Shown here: positions 45,201 to 57,118 of the stretch, one piece after another
Numbering within the stretch: the first letter of the stretch is position 1
Layout: each line of letters opens with the position of its first letter
Assembly (NCBI RefSeq): GCF_022201045.2
Contig: NC_068556.1
Coordinates: 21,867,501 to 21,931,500, forward strand
From: Citrus sinensis
Taxonomy: Eukaryota; Streptophyta; Magnoliopsida; Sapindales; Rutaceae
Length of the DNA stretch: 64,000 nt
Reading direction: 5' to 3'
Notes under the pieces: generated by a model
What the model saw: the letters and a program-made list of their open reading frames with translations, nothing else
Told to the model about the DNA's origin: nothing
Database searches by the model: none
Made by a program: the position numbers and the translations under genes

Positions 45201-48200
45201 TCGTCTGTATGTAGTAACAATTAGCCTCCGGGGGGAACAGGCACTGCCATTGAGGCGTGGACGCGTGGTGCCTTTTGCTTTGATAACGCGGGTCCCGCAC
45301 TTAAGAGAGGCTACATACATAAACTCAAAAATCAAAAGAAAAGATTCCGCCTCTTCAGAGCGAAGGGGCCGCAGCTGCAGGCTAACCGACATCTCTCCCC
45401 GTTTATTAGCTACCGTCATCTTTTGCTTCTTCTTTCCCCCCTTTTTATACTCAAATTTTATTTATTTGTTTCCCGTTTAACGCGTTTTCTTTTTAACCCT
45501 TTTTTTTTTTATGCTGATTTACTATTTAACTTGTCGCTCTGTCTCCCTCTCGGCTCCGCTCCGCTGTCGGCTCGGCTTTCCGGCCTTTTCCCCTTTTTTT
45601 TTTCTTTTTTCTTTTTTTTTTGACTTCTAAGGCACTCACGTTCTGAAATTTTCTTTTTTAACCTTAAGGTTTCAAATTTGCTATCCCCTTTTCTTTTTTA
45701 CATTTTCTTTTTGACCAATTGGAATATTTCTCTAATTTTTTTACCAGCCAGAGAGAAAAAAAAAATTAATTCTTTAAAAAATAAACACACACACACACAC
45801 ACAATCCCTACATTACTCCAATTTTTTTTACTTAATTATTACGTGCCGTTTTTTAATTAAATAATCCATTATTGATCCGGCACATACCACATTAATTAAA
45901 AGTCAAAATTGAATACGACCCTTGGTTAAGAGATAAAAATTGAATTAAATTAAAAACAAAAAAAGGGACAGAGAGAAAATGAGGGAACAGAAAAGAACTA
46001 AACAAAGTGGGCTGTAGCTGTACTATTGGATTTTGGTTTGGCTACAAAATCTTTAGAAAGATATATTAGCCTGCAAAATCTGAGTAACAAAATTTTAATC
46101 GCGCAAATAACCCTGCACGGAATGATGTAACTGAGCCATCGGATTGGATATTTCGATGGCATTATTGGAAAAGCAAGTGAAGGAATCAGCAGCCCCAGTA
46201 CAGTGAAAGCTACTACTGTATAATGAATGTGAAGGAGGATCTTCGCAACCTGTAATGATGGTTGCATGTTACAAAGTAATCTGAATCTCTCAGCTCTCTC
46301 AGAACATCATCAAAGAAAAGTGGGCCATTGGATCCTTAATTCTATGAAATAATCACCATGTAAATTGATGCATTGAACTTGATTGATTTTTTTTAAAAAA
46401 ATATATATATATACATAGGTGATGACGATAATGTTGTTGGTAATTTATTAATGTGCTTCGGACGTAGTATTCAGTGAGGAACAATGTGTTAAATTAATGC
46501 ATAGGCTAGGAATTTTGGAGCTATATATGTGGTTCAATTTTTGAATTCAGTAATCAACTAATTGTCTATAATGCATAGGCTGAATTCAGGGGAAAGTGTC
46601 GGTCCATGCCCAAAAGTTTCCTTTCCTTTTGTTCTTTTTTAAGTAAATTGGAATCAACAAGTCGCATTTACTTCTCAGTGACGATTAGTGTTAAATTAAC
46701 CAGTTCTCTGAGCATAGGTTAATTATTTTATCTATTTGCTTTAAGTTATTCGAAAGTCCATGAATATTATTATATCAGTTAATAATGTATTAAAACTTGG
46801 GGCGGCATCATTTGATGGTCGCCGCCGCCAAGGCATACACCAAAAATCAATTGTTGTCTAATTAATAAATTTCGATCCTTCATATATATATATATATATA
46901 TACATACATACATTATACGCACACAAAAAGGCTTTTTATATCATTTTTTTTTTCCTTTCTCGTGACTTCTTTAAGTCAGGATTAGGTTTCCATGTCAACT
47001 TGTGGGTAGATTTTTTTTCCAAATTCTTTTTTGGAGTAGATACTGAAATTTGGCCTGTGTTCGTCAAGACTAGTCCTTGTAAATTTAAAGTATAATATTC
47101 ATAATTGCGAATTTTTTTTCTTAATAATAAAATTGTGATTTAATATTAAAAAAGCATACATAAACACAATTCATTAGAGAATAAAATATTGTTATGTGTG
47201 TATATGCGTTCCTAATCAAAACAACCATTCAACAACAAGCCAATCGATCGAATTAATTAAATTTAAACCCACCTAATTAATCAATCAAGATTAATATTTC
47301 CGAGACTCTCACTCATTGTATCGCTTGGTGCATAGAGCAGAGTAGATAGGGATTTTTCAAACTTCGATAATTCAATGAAAGAGACAGTAACACACATGCA
47401 TTTGCCAGGAGCAAAAGCAGAAAATGGAGCCTAGTGCTCTCTTGGAAAATTAAAGAAAATTGTCCTAATTATGCATTAGGAATTATTAGGCAGGGTACTA
47501 ATTACTAAACCCAAAAAAAAAACACTAAGACCGAGCCCATTTGTTATTCGCCAATCGCCACTAATGGTAAACATGGCTCCCATGTGATTCTAAATACCTT
47601 GGCCTCTGTGATTTGAATGTAGAATTCCTCGCTTTGACTTTTTGTAACTTTTTACCATTTGTTTATTATTTAATATCTTTTTAATTAATTAATTAATCGC
47701 TAATGGTACAAGACTGCTTGTTTATTCATTTATTATTTCGTTGTTGCTGCCTCAGAGCTTAACTTCATATGAACTGTGAACCAGGCTGCGGCATGAGTCA
47801 GTCTTTGAGGCTGGCACCCTTTACCATTCTCGTCTGCAAGAATAGCTCGAGCACAAATTCCAAGTTCTATTGGAATTGGGTAAATAGTATCTTCAAAAGA
47901 TTTTGTGTCTAATGTTTGTTTAGAATACGTTGAGAGAATGAGATTTATATAAAGGTGGTGGCTACTCGGTAGAGGTGCCCCCACCGTTCACTATATTAAT
48001 GATAGCCGACGATTTTAGTGTCAATTTCTATAATCTTATAATTATTATCAGTGCTCTTTCGTGAAATAATTCCAGCATGTCATGACCCTATATAAATATA
48101 TAAGACAATGATATATAAATAATAATAATACCAATATAAATTTGGGTGGTCAATTGGACAAGGCACCCCTGGTAATCTGGTATGAGGAGGATTTAGCATT

Positions 48201-48524
48201 TGATAACTCTTAATTACAAGTATTGTGTTGGGACTTGGGAGTTGACTATTGTTGAAAGAAATTTGCTAAACTTTCGTTTGTTTTTTTTTTTTTTTTCCAA
48301 TTTTGTATTATATTTCTAGGCTTTGATGCTCTCGTCTTTTTGTTTGCAGGATTAATAAGCAGTCTTTCGACCCATTTGCATGCGTTTCCATTTGTTTGAG
48401 TTCACAATTTCTTTATCATTTTGGGATAATATTCATTACGTTTGGATATAGATCTTCTCTTAATCTAATTTTCCTTGAACTCTTCGCTCCTTTTTTTTTT
48501 TTTAAATAACTATAAGTGAAAAAT
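45201..48524. other. Intergenic, no gene supported
   Basis: Contains a pyrimidine-rich stretch (45420-45720) and microsatellites, including (TA)n near 46880-46900. A minus-strand frame at 47733-47984 lies below a TATATAAA (about 47943-47950) and is followed by AATAAA-like signals, but its product is short and unrecognised; a minor transcript is possible. Confidence 0.4.
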
Positions 48525-49049
48525 CTTAATAATCTTTCTATTTTACATCCTTTTTTTAATCTCAAACTTAATTACATTTGTTGGGATCCCTGACATTAAT
48601 GAAATTTTAATTTATGATTACATTTGTGACGTTCTCCTTCCCAAATTCTTCAACAATAAGATGGTTTTGAGAATTCATGAATCATCCCAAAAAAATTTAA
48701 TTTATGATTACATTTGTGAAGTTCCCGTTCTCAAAATTTCAACGATTAGATGGTTTTTAAAATTTATGAATCATCAAAAAAGACCTTAATTTCTTATTAC
48801 ATTTGTGATATTTTCATTCTCAATTTCTCCAAAGATTAGATGGTTTTCAGAATTCATGAATAAAGAAAAAAAAGATCGGAGTTAAAAGTTATTTTCAAAA
48901 GTTGGAGAACTCTTTAGCTAAAAAAGATAATATTTACTCTGTGGGTAATATTTAATTAGAGAAATAAAAAAAAAGCAAATAAATCTTGACTATTCAAAAT
49001 ATAATTGCCCCATATAGAATGATTATGAAAAAAATTAGGTCAAGAAAGG
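48525..49049. repeat. Direct duplication block, copy 1
   Basis: Starts CTTAATAATCTTTCTATTTTA and ends TTAGGTCAAGAAAGG, as does 49368-49729. Copy 1 is longer because its 90-bp sub-unit is present three times (48604-48868). Confidence 0.75.
48604..48868. repeat. 90-bp tandem repeat, 3 copies
   Basis: TTTATGATTACATTTGTGA recurs at 48611 and 48701, and as TTCTTATTACATTTGTGA at 48791. Each is followed by GATGGTTTT and ATTCATGAAT-type motifs. The sister block at 49368-49729 has one copy. Confidence 0.8.
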
Positions 49050-49367
49050 ATTTGGATCCGTCATCGTTTATCTTTTCAATAAAAAAATATTTCTCTTGTT
49101 TTGCAAAGTTTAAAAAATAAAAAAAAAAATTGTGGAATTGAAGTGGAAGATGTTATTGTTTATCAAGTTGCCTTTCTGAATGTAATTAATTATGTAATCG
49201 AGTGACAATGAAATATCTATATATGTTTTCTTTTTTAATTGAAAAGTTAGTGCATTCATGGATAATATTCGCCACCATTTTTATTTTATTTTTATCTCAA
49301 GTGAAAAAGCTTCAAGGCATATCTATTCTCACTTTCAGTAACTTATATAAATATTCCTAGACGGGCC

Positions 49368-49729
49368 CTTAATAATCTTTCTATTTTACACCACAAAATT
49401 TTTGTTTCTTAAATTTAATTACATTTTGTTGGGATTCTTAATATTACTGAAATTTTAATTTATAATTACATTTATGAAATTCTCGTTTCCAAATCCTTCA
49501 ACGATCAGATGCTTTTCAGAATACATGAATCAACCAAAAAAAAAAAAAAAAAAACAAAGGATTTAAAAGTTATTTTAAGAAGTTATAGAATTACTTAGCT
49601 AAAAAGATAATATTTACTGAGTGGACAATATTTAATTATAGAAATAAAAAAGCCAATAAATCTTGACTATTCAAAATATAATTGCCCCCATATAGAATGA
49701 TTAAAAAAAAAAATTAGGTCAAGAAAGGT
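49368..49729. repeat. Direct duplication block, copy 2
   Basis: Partner of 48525-49049, with a single 90-bp sub-unit. Shares AATAAATCTTGACTATTCAA and ATATAGAATGATTA near the 3' end. Origin unknown; no terminal inverted repeats or coding are seen. Confidence 0.75.
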
Positions 49730-50907
49730 AAAAAAAAAAAAAAAAAATCGAGAGTTAACAAATCTCTATCAAACAAAGCTTTCAATTGCTTTCTCTAAAT
49801 TAACTGACTGAAACACTTGCATGATTGTCATAAAACTTGTTTTCTGCAAAAAAAAAAAGAAAAAAAAGGAACACGGCAACATAATTTCCCCACTGTGATT
49901 GGTGATTTGAAGCTTTTAACATACTCAAATGCAAATATGAATTTATCTAATTCTGTGCCATGTTAGGCCGTGATTACATCACCTGTTCTTAAGATCTTTT
50001 CAATAAATCTCTATTTAGCTTAAAAAGATAGGTTATGATTTCATTTGTCATCCAACTTTATTCTATAATACTTTCCATTTTTTATTTTTTATTTTTTGGT
50101 TGAAAACTTTTTTTATTACACTTTTAAAAATTTTGCTATGATTTATGAACCCCAAATTTATGTAAGCGAGCCTTTGGCTTATTGGTGAATTCATGTTAAT
50201 GAGAATCTCTATTTGGGGACTGTATTATTTTCTATTTTTTTAAAAAAGAAAAGGTAGATGTCAATATCTCTTTTATTGCTAGGGGTGAAGTGTATATATA
50301 TTTATAATATTATTGAGGTAATATTTTGAGTAGATTTTTTTTACTTTAATACATATATTATAAAAAAAAAACTGAGATTTTTATTCATTTATAGCTAATA
50401 ATTGACAAGATAATGAAATAAGATTTAAAAATGGCAAAGGAGTGACAATAATGAGCTGGTACAAGTGGATTGTGTGATGACTTGTGTCCTTAATTATGCT
50501 ATCCAATCTATCACGTTGGCCAGAAAGAAGTTTATCTCATTGAACGTATAAAGGAATATGATATTATGCTGCATTAAAGTTATGTCTTGGACAGTAATAA
50601 TAATAATTGGTGGCCATCACGAAATAATAAAAATAAATAAATAAATAAAAACAAGCTTTCCAACAACAAAAGCAAGTGCTTTTTATCACTGAACTCACTA
50701 GTGGTTTCAATCATATTTAAAGGACTATCTTAGTATTTTATTTTCCTAATTTCAACCATTACTATACACATTAGCCTCCCACATTATTATATGTCCCTCC
50801 CCCCCCACATTGCATTCATCTCAATCGTCCACTATCTTAGTTTATTGGCCCCCCACCCACCCACCTAACAATATCTAATGAGGTGTAGAAGTTCAACCAA
50901 TCGACGT
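49730..50907. other. Intergenic, no gene seen
   Basis: AT-rich spacer with A runs and a short C-rich patch near 50800-50870. Nothing else is recognised. Confidence 0.5.
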
Positions 50908-51165
50908 TTGGCCGAATGGATAGCACTTACTAAAACTAATCCTCTTATTACGAGGGCTAGTTTTAGTTTTTTTTTTTAATTATTTTATATTTGAGTGGAG
51001 ATATTCTTCTCTCTTACGAACTATAAGTAAAATAAATTAAAAATATGAATAGCGCTCTAAAAGATTAATACACACGAATCCTAATAGTATAGTTTGATTG
51101 TAAATATTAATTGTAATTTGATGTAATATCAGTAATAATTTTATATATTAATATTAAAACTTTAT
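50908..51165 (+). mobile_element. SINE-like repeat family, decayed copy
   Basis: The 3' half (GTAAATATTAATTGTAAT ... ATATCAGTAATAA) matches the copies at 52105 and 54130. The start carries TGGCCGAATGG, resembling the A box of Ser/Leu tRNAs; no clear B box remains. Confidence 0.4.
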
Positions 51166-52104
51166 AGTTTAATCGAGAGTATACTTGTTATGTGTATATA
51201 TATGTATATCATATTGATATCATGTGATATCAATCCATACTAAAATATAACATTATTGATTGACGTTGATTGTCGTATGAAAACATAAAATATGAATAAA
51301 TTTATTTTCTATTCAAGAAATTTTGATCCTTTACATCTACCAGCAATTGTCATTTTCAGGCAGCCCAAAATTAATTAATAATGTAGTTCACGTTACTGCT
51401 TTCATAAAAACTTTTGTTTTCTTCTTCGTACAAAGCAGAAATTTTATAATTGAGAAGAAAGTATGGAGTAAAACTGAAGGGTTTGAATTTTGACTTTGAC
51501 AAAAAAAAACAAAAAAAAAAGAGGTAAAAATCAAACAATAATGTGAGCGGCTTTTTCCAATTCTGGCTATGTTATTGCTTCTTTACTTCTCCAGGCAATA
51601 ATGCAGGAAAAAGCTACAGATAACTCAGAAGAAAAAGATTCGTAAGTCGTGGTTCGATGCCATTCTTGTTCGAGATGAATTAGTTTGCTTACCTTTTATC
51701 AAAGCAATAATTGTGAATTTGGTATTTTTCGAAATCCAAAGGCACGTGAACAGACAGCATACATGAAAAGTCATCAAATGAACAGCTTATAAGTCAGCAG
51801 CTTTAATGAATGCATTCTAATTCTTGTTTCTTTGAGCTTAATTAATCATCTTTAATCAATTAAGATAACTCAAAATAATAATTCTTTAGCATAAGTCCAA
51901 TCTGTCCCTTGAATTATATACATGTAAGGCTGCAAATGTATCTGACTGCTTTCGCCTTCCCAGCTGCCTGTGCAGTGGTATTGTTGGGCAACTAATTATT
52001 TATTTATTCTATGGTTACCTTTTGAAAGGAGAAAGAATAGGAAATAAACAATCTTTGTAGGTTTTAATCTCTCCTCAAACACCCATTTCTCTTTGCACTT
52101 ATAA
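51166..52104. other. Intergenic, no gene seen
   Basis: AT-rich. An isolated B-box-like GGTTCGATGCC near 51653 is not accompanied by a tRNA fold. Confidence 0.45.
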
Positions 52105-52390
52105 TGTAACGTTGAGAGTAAAAGTTCGAATTTTTATAAAAATATTATGGGAATTAATTTCAGTTCTTTCTCGATTATCAAATAATTAAGTGGAGTCAGT
52201 TTATTTCTTATGAAATATAAGTAAAGTAGACACCCCTCGAATATTAGAGAAGGTTTAAAGAATTTGGACCGCGCTTCAGAATAGTACATGCCACGACGAA
52301 GGTTCTAATTGCATAATCTGTTTGTAAATATTAATTGTAATATCTGATATAATATCAGTAACAATCCTGTATAACAGTATTAAAAAAAAT
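52105..52390 (+). mobile_element. SINE-like repeat family, copy 2
   Basis: Shares TTATCAAATAATTAAGTGGAG, TCGAATATTAGAGA and TAAATATTAATTGTAATATC with the copy at 54130-54468, and ends in an A-rich tail. AGTTCGAATTTTT near 52122 may be a worn B box. Confidence 0.5.
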
Positions 52391-54129
52391 ATCTCACTGC
52401 AAAGATTCATGGAACATAAAAATAGGACAAATTAAAATAATAAATCAAATGGTGGAAAGAATTATTGAAGCGGATGGTGTTTACACAAAAGGAAGCCAAT
52501 TTTTTTTTTTTCTTTCGAATTTGTCACAATCTATAATTACATTATATGATCTGAAATCGATTGGAAACTGGGTATATATGTTTTTTTTTTTAATGTAAAG
52601 CTAGCTGATTGTTCGTTGTTGTCCACTCCCAATATCTTTTCAAGAAACTGCATTTCTGTGTACCACATGCGGTCGCTCATCGCCTACAAAGTGACAAATG
52701 CCAAGCAATTATATGACATAGACAAGACATAAAAATGATAAAATTTGCATGCCCCATAAGACTAACGAGCATAACAAAACAATAATATGAACGTTTGTTT
52801 GACAAATTACTCAGCTCTCTCCTGTTACGCGATGGGAATTGGGCACTAGTAATAGGAGAAGCACTTGCATAATGCCGATGAGGACGTGCACTAGATGTCA
52901 AGTCTTGTGAAAAAAAAAAAAAAAAAGCACTTCTGTAAAGAAGTCAAAATCTGGCCGTCGACAAATAAAATCGTTGATTACTTGTAAATGTGAAAAGTTG
53001 TACATGGACCCTACTTATTGGATATTTGCTATTGCTATCAGAACCAAACTGCGCAAATCTTGGCCCTAGATCACAATTGGATCCCACTGATTGTGACCGA
53101 ACGTTTGGATACATAATTGAAGTTATCATGCAATACTTGGTCACATGCACGGATCTTTTATTTATAGTAATAAATATTACATTAATAAATTAAGTAGATA
53201 TTTAAGAGTCAAAAGGTTATGTAAATTTGGAATTAATGAATGGGAGCAACCCTTAACACTTTTTTTAATCAGTTCCAACATAGTATCAATGTTATACAAC
53301 TGAAATTTTGTATAAAGAAATCACTCTCATTATCACCTTAGAGTTAAGTAGAAGAGATAGTGACTAATCCAATTGAGAGATTGTTAATAAATGAGGATTG
53401 TGAGATATATAAATGATTATATCTATAGGATTCAATAAAAGAGTTTCTTATTAGATCAAATTCATAATTTTAATTATAGTCTAATAGTAAGTGATAAATC
53501 AATTCTCTCTCACTTATATGAGTGGGGTTCGAACGTCAAACCTTTTATTTTCGTTTTAAAAATTCTATCAACAAAATTAGTTAGCATATGTGAGCATATC
53601 TAGACATTTCTTTTAAAAATCGAATTTCTATTTTTAAATTTATGGAAACTTTTTTACACTCAAATATTAAAAAGAATGGATCTCTTTTTCTCACAAGTCA
53701 CAAGATGAGGATCACATTTTAATTAGCTGTTTTGATTCTCTCCCCCTTTTTTTTTCCTTTATGTTGCAGAATTTAGTTAGTTATGAATTATATCAACTTG
53801 TAACAGAGGTCACCATCTAAAATGATATAATTGATATACGGTAAGATTTTTTTTTGTTTTTCTTTTACCCACAACCTAAAGATTTGAATTGTTAAATGAT
53901 TTTTGGATGTTACACAATCTTGGCACAAACATTGAACAAACTAGCTCCGTGATCCATGGCACCATTCAATAGAGTGTTAGTGGTTGGAAAAATATCGAAT
54001 CAAACACCTTTAGAGGATAACATAGTCACGTGTATTTGATGGAATAATTCGAGCAGTAATTATGTATGTATGTTTGTATGTACATGTATTTTGTTTAGAA
54101 GAAAGTGAAAACTTAATTCACCTTCTTAG
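52391..54129. other. Intergenic, no gene seen
   Basis: Short frames only. GGGGTTCGAACGTC near 53525 is B-box-like but lies in no tRNA-like fold. Confidence 0.45.
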
Positions 54130-54468
54130 CACTCGAGTCTCACTCCACCCATCAATCGGTCTTTGGCCTGGTGAGAGAATTTTTGTACTTACAATATTAA
54201 GTGTAATGGTTCAAACCTCCGTAAAAGTATTATATGGGTTAATTTTTGTTTTCCTTTAATTATCAAATAATTAAGTAGAGTCAGTTTATCTCTCACGAAA
54301 TGTGAGTGGAGTGGACAACCTTCGAATATTAGAGAGAATTTAAAGAATCTAGACAACTCTTCAGAGGAGTACATGTCACGAAGAATATCCCAATTATATA
54401 ATCTGTTTATAAATATTAATTGTAATATCAATAACAATAGTGTATAACAGTATTTAAAAAAAAAAAAA
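54130..54468 (+). mobile_element. SINE-like repeat family, best copy
   Basis: TGGCCTGGTGAG (54164) and GGTTCAAACCT (54208) fit Pol III A and B boxes at tRNA-like spacing. The body shares several blocks with 52105-52390, and the element ends in A13 (54456-54468). Confidence 0.6.
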
Positions 54469-56984
54469 TCTCGCTCCACTCAACAAGCACATTCCATATT
54501 TTTTGCTAGCTAGTGACTAATCTGTGCTCATTGGTCAACTTTTTAAGTGCATACAATTGGCCAACTCTCAAACCTAACCCCTGTGGGGGTCCCTTTAATT
54601 CGAAGCAACAATTTTCAATTCTTTCTAGATATCCTCCAATAATTTCAAGAAAATTGCAACAATCTAATGATTTGGTTTATTCAACCAAGTTCATGATTGA
54701 GATGGATTGTTTGAAAATATATAGTCATGTCAATTCCAAGGTTCGACCCATGGGTTATTTTGTTATGGCATGACCTTGATTTGTTTATGTATGCATGAAC
54801 ATAAATGAAGGGCACATTACGATATCATTAATGGAAAATGTTGTCTGTCGCCATCATTCACAATGCAAGAATGATAAGGTATTACCATTCATATTTTAAT
54901 TTCGTTATTGGTCTATCCGTATATATATATAGTCCACCCAACATTTTGTTCCAATAAAAATTAATATTAATTGAATGTTTGTTACACAATATCATTTCAA
55001 ATGCGGCTGCGTTTTTCTATGATGGGTCCTAGGGAGCAATCTCACAATACTTGAATTCATTGTCGATATAATACGAACTAAACAGTTTGATGATGATGAT
55101 GTTTAATTTTGAAATGATTTAAGACCATACGAAGTGATGAAGAGAGTGGAGAGTCCACTTCCATAATAGAGTTAACGTCAAGGTCTCCCCACAATTGAAA
55201 TTCATCCATAAATTAAAGTCATCAACTCACCTTCTACGAACAACTGATCCTATTCCTAAATGAATCAGTAACTCGTTTTTAAATTTTACAAGTTATTGAC
55301 TTAGCAGGCACAAATAATAAAAAGAAAAAAAAGAGTAAAAAAATCGTCTTGTGTTTTGACAATTCAAATATTTAATATTGTGTTAAATGAGCTCACTCCA
55401 TTTTAGTTAACAATATATTTTAGAAATGGATTCGGTTATATAAGAATCGCTTTAAAATAATTATATGATTAAAGTTATAATTTTTTTATGGGTCTGATTA
55501 TTTTGAAATAAAATATTTTTTCATAATTATAAAATTAAAATTATATTAATTTTTTTATTATTTATTATTTTATGTGTGTAATTAAAATTCATATTTTATT
55601 ATAAATCGACTTTGATATAGCCATTATTTTTTACTATTTATTACTTTAGGCGAGGCTGTGATTTATGTTGTGAAATATCCTGGTCAGGTTTCTCAATCGC
55701 TGATTCAGCCACCGCCTTTAGAAATTAATATGAAAATGGTGTTTACTGTTGACCAATTGTGAGGATAACTTAGGGGTTTTAGGGCTTTGAGGCAGGGTAC
55801 GGTGAGAGCGTGTATGCACAGTGCGGAAACAAAGTCCTATGCTTTCCGCCGTTCGATGGCAGATATGGTAGATTTGATTCAAAATTTTTAATGGTTCGAT
55901 GGTACGAAGTTCCCACTGCACTGCTTTGCTTTTAAGATTTGTAATTATTACAACGAGTGTCGCTTTAAATATCGTAATTATAACACTTAACGGAGCTTGT
56001 TGTCTCCGTTAGTGGCGTTTTCGTACTTTTCAATAGTCAGGCTTGTTCTTTTGTTTTTCTTTTTTGATATTTTGCGGGGCCCAGCGTTTTGGAATTTTCT
56101 GGCGCGTAGACCAAACAAGGCAACAGGTGGGTCCTACTCCCATCTCGGACATCGAAATTTATTTGGATCCATTAGGCTGTACCAAATTACATAATAAACG
56201 CTTGTAACTGGAAGATTTATTTACACGCACTACTTTAAGAAGTTGGTATTTTTTTTTTTTTTCAAATGGATGCAATTACATATAATTTGAGACCGTAAAT
56301 ATAAATATTTGTAGTACAATTTAAGTTAATTCTCTTCTGAATCTGAGTTAAGCTCATCAGTATTTCGGAAGCTTTTTATGTAGTCTGGTGCTTTTAACTT
56401 TTTCTCAGAAAATCAACCGATTGCTGACGTTATTAATTAATTAATTTTTTTTCATAAGAAGATGTATGATTTAATACATGCAGTCGTACGTAATAAAATG
56501 TGCGATTGCAGGACGAGTTTTTATTGAGGGACTCTGGTCTCATAACAAAGTTCTTAATGAAAGTTCGCCGTACATGTAATCGATCAGACGGTGGGTGATT
56601 GAAGCTTGACCTTTTGTTCAGATTGACATGGCAATACAAGAGTGGGGAAACAGAAAGCAGGTTTAATCGATCGGAGACGGTGGTGTAACAGAGGGGTAAG
56701 TGGTAGGGTCCCACGTGAAAGTTCAGGATTTTCAATTCCTAGTCAAAATTTAGGGCCAAAAAAGCAAAAATAAATAATAATAATAATAATAAATAAAAAA
56801 GAGTTTGGGTCTGTCAGCTTCATCATGATTGGTAACTCCCCCGTTTTACTCCATCGCTCTTTTCTTTCTTTTCTTTCAAACTTCCCTGGTTTTTCTCCCC
56901 AGACTAAGGTTAAAGTTTCAGTCCTTATTTATTCTCTCAAATTACGCGCATAGCTTAACATTCAATCATGACCCCTCAACGCCA
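54469..56984. other. Intergenic, no gene seen
   Basis: Short open frames without recognisable domains. A more GC-rich patch at about 55650-56190 might be transcribed, but no gene structure can be supported. Confidence 0.4.
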
Positions 56985-57118
56985 TGGCCATGGGCTTGTA
57001 GCAGCCCAATGGTGGGCGGCTTGTTGACCTGTTGTTCTTAATAATGTGGAAGACACAAGTTCGAGGTCTCCCGATGAATCTCCCACCTCTTCAAAAAAAT
57101 AAAAAATAAATAAATAAG
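56985..57118 (+). mobile_element. Possible SINE
   Basis: TAGCAGCCCAATGG (56999) is A-box-like and AGTTCGAGGTCTCC (57058) is a good B box. A CTTC plus A-rich tail (57091-57118) follows. It is about 130 bp long, typical for a plant SINE; no target duplication was found. Confidence 0.45.

Noticed and set aside
45114..45480. Overlapping ORFs on both strands
   Set aside because: They overlap the arm of a MITE and a pyrimidine-rich stretch; no domain or splice context.
47733..47984. Possible small gene on the minus strand
   Set aside because: A TATA-like site and AATAAA-like signals flank it, but the frame lacks an early ATG and the sequence matches nothing recognised; mentioned only within the intergenic entry.
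50908..50930. tRNA gene suggested by TGGCCGAATGG
   Set aside because: No B box or cloverleaf follows; better explained as the head of a SINE-like copy.
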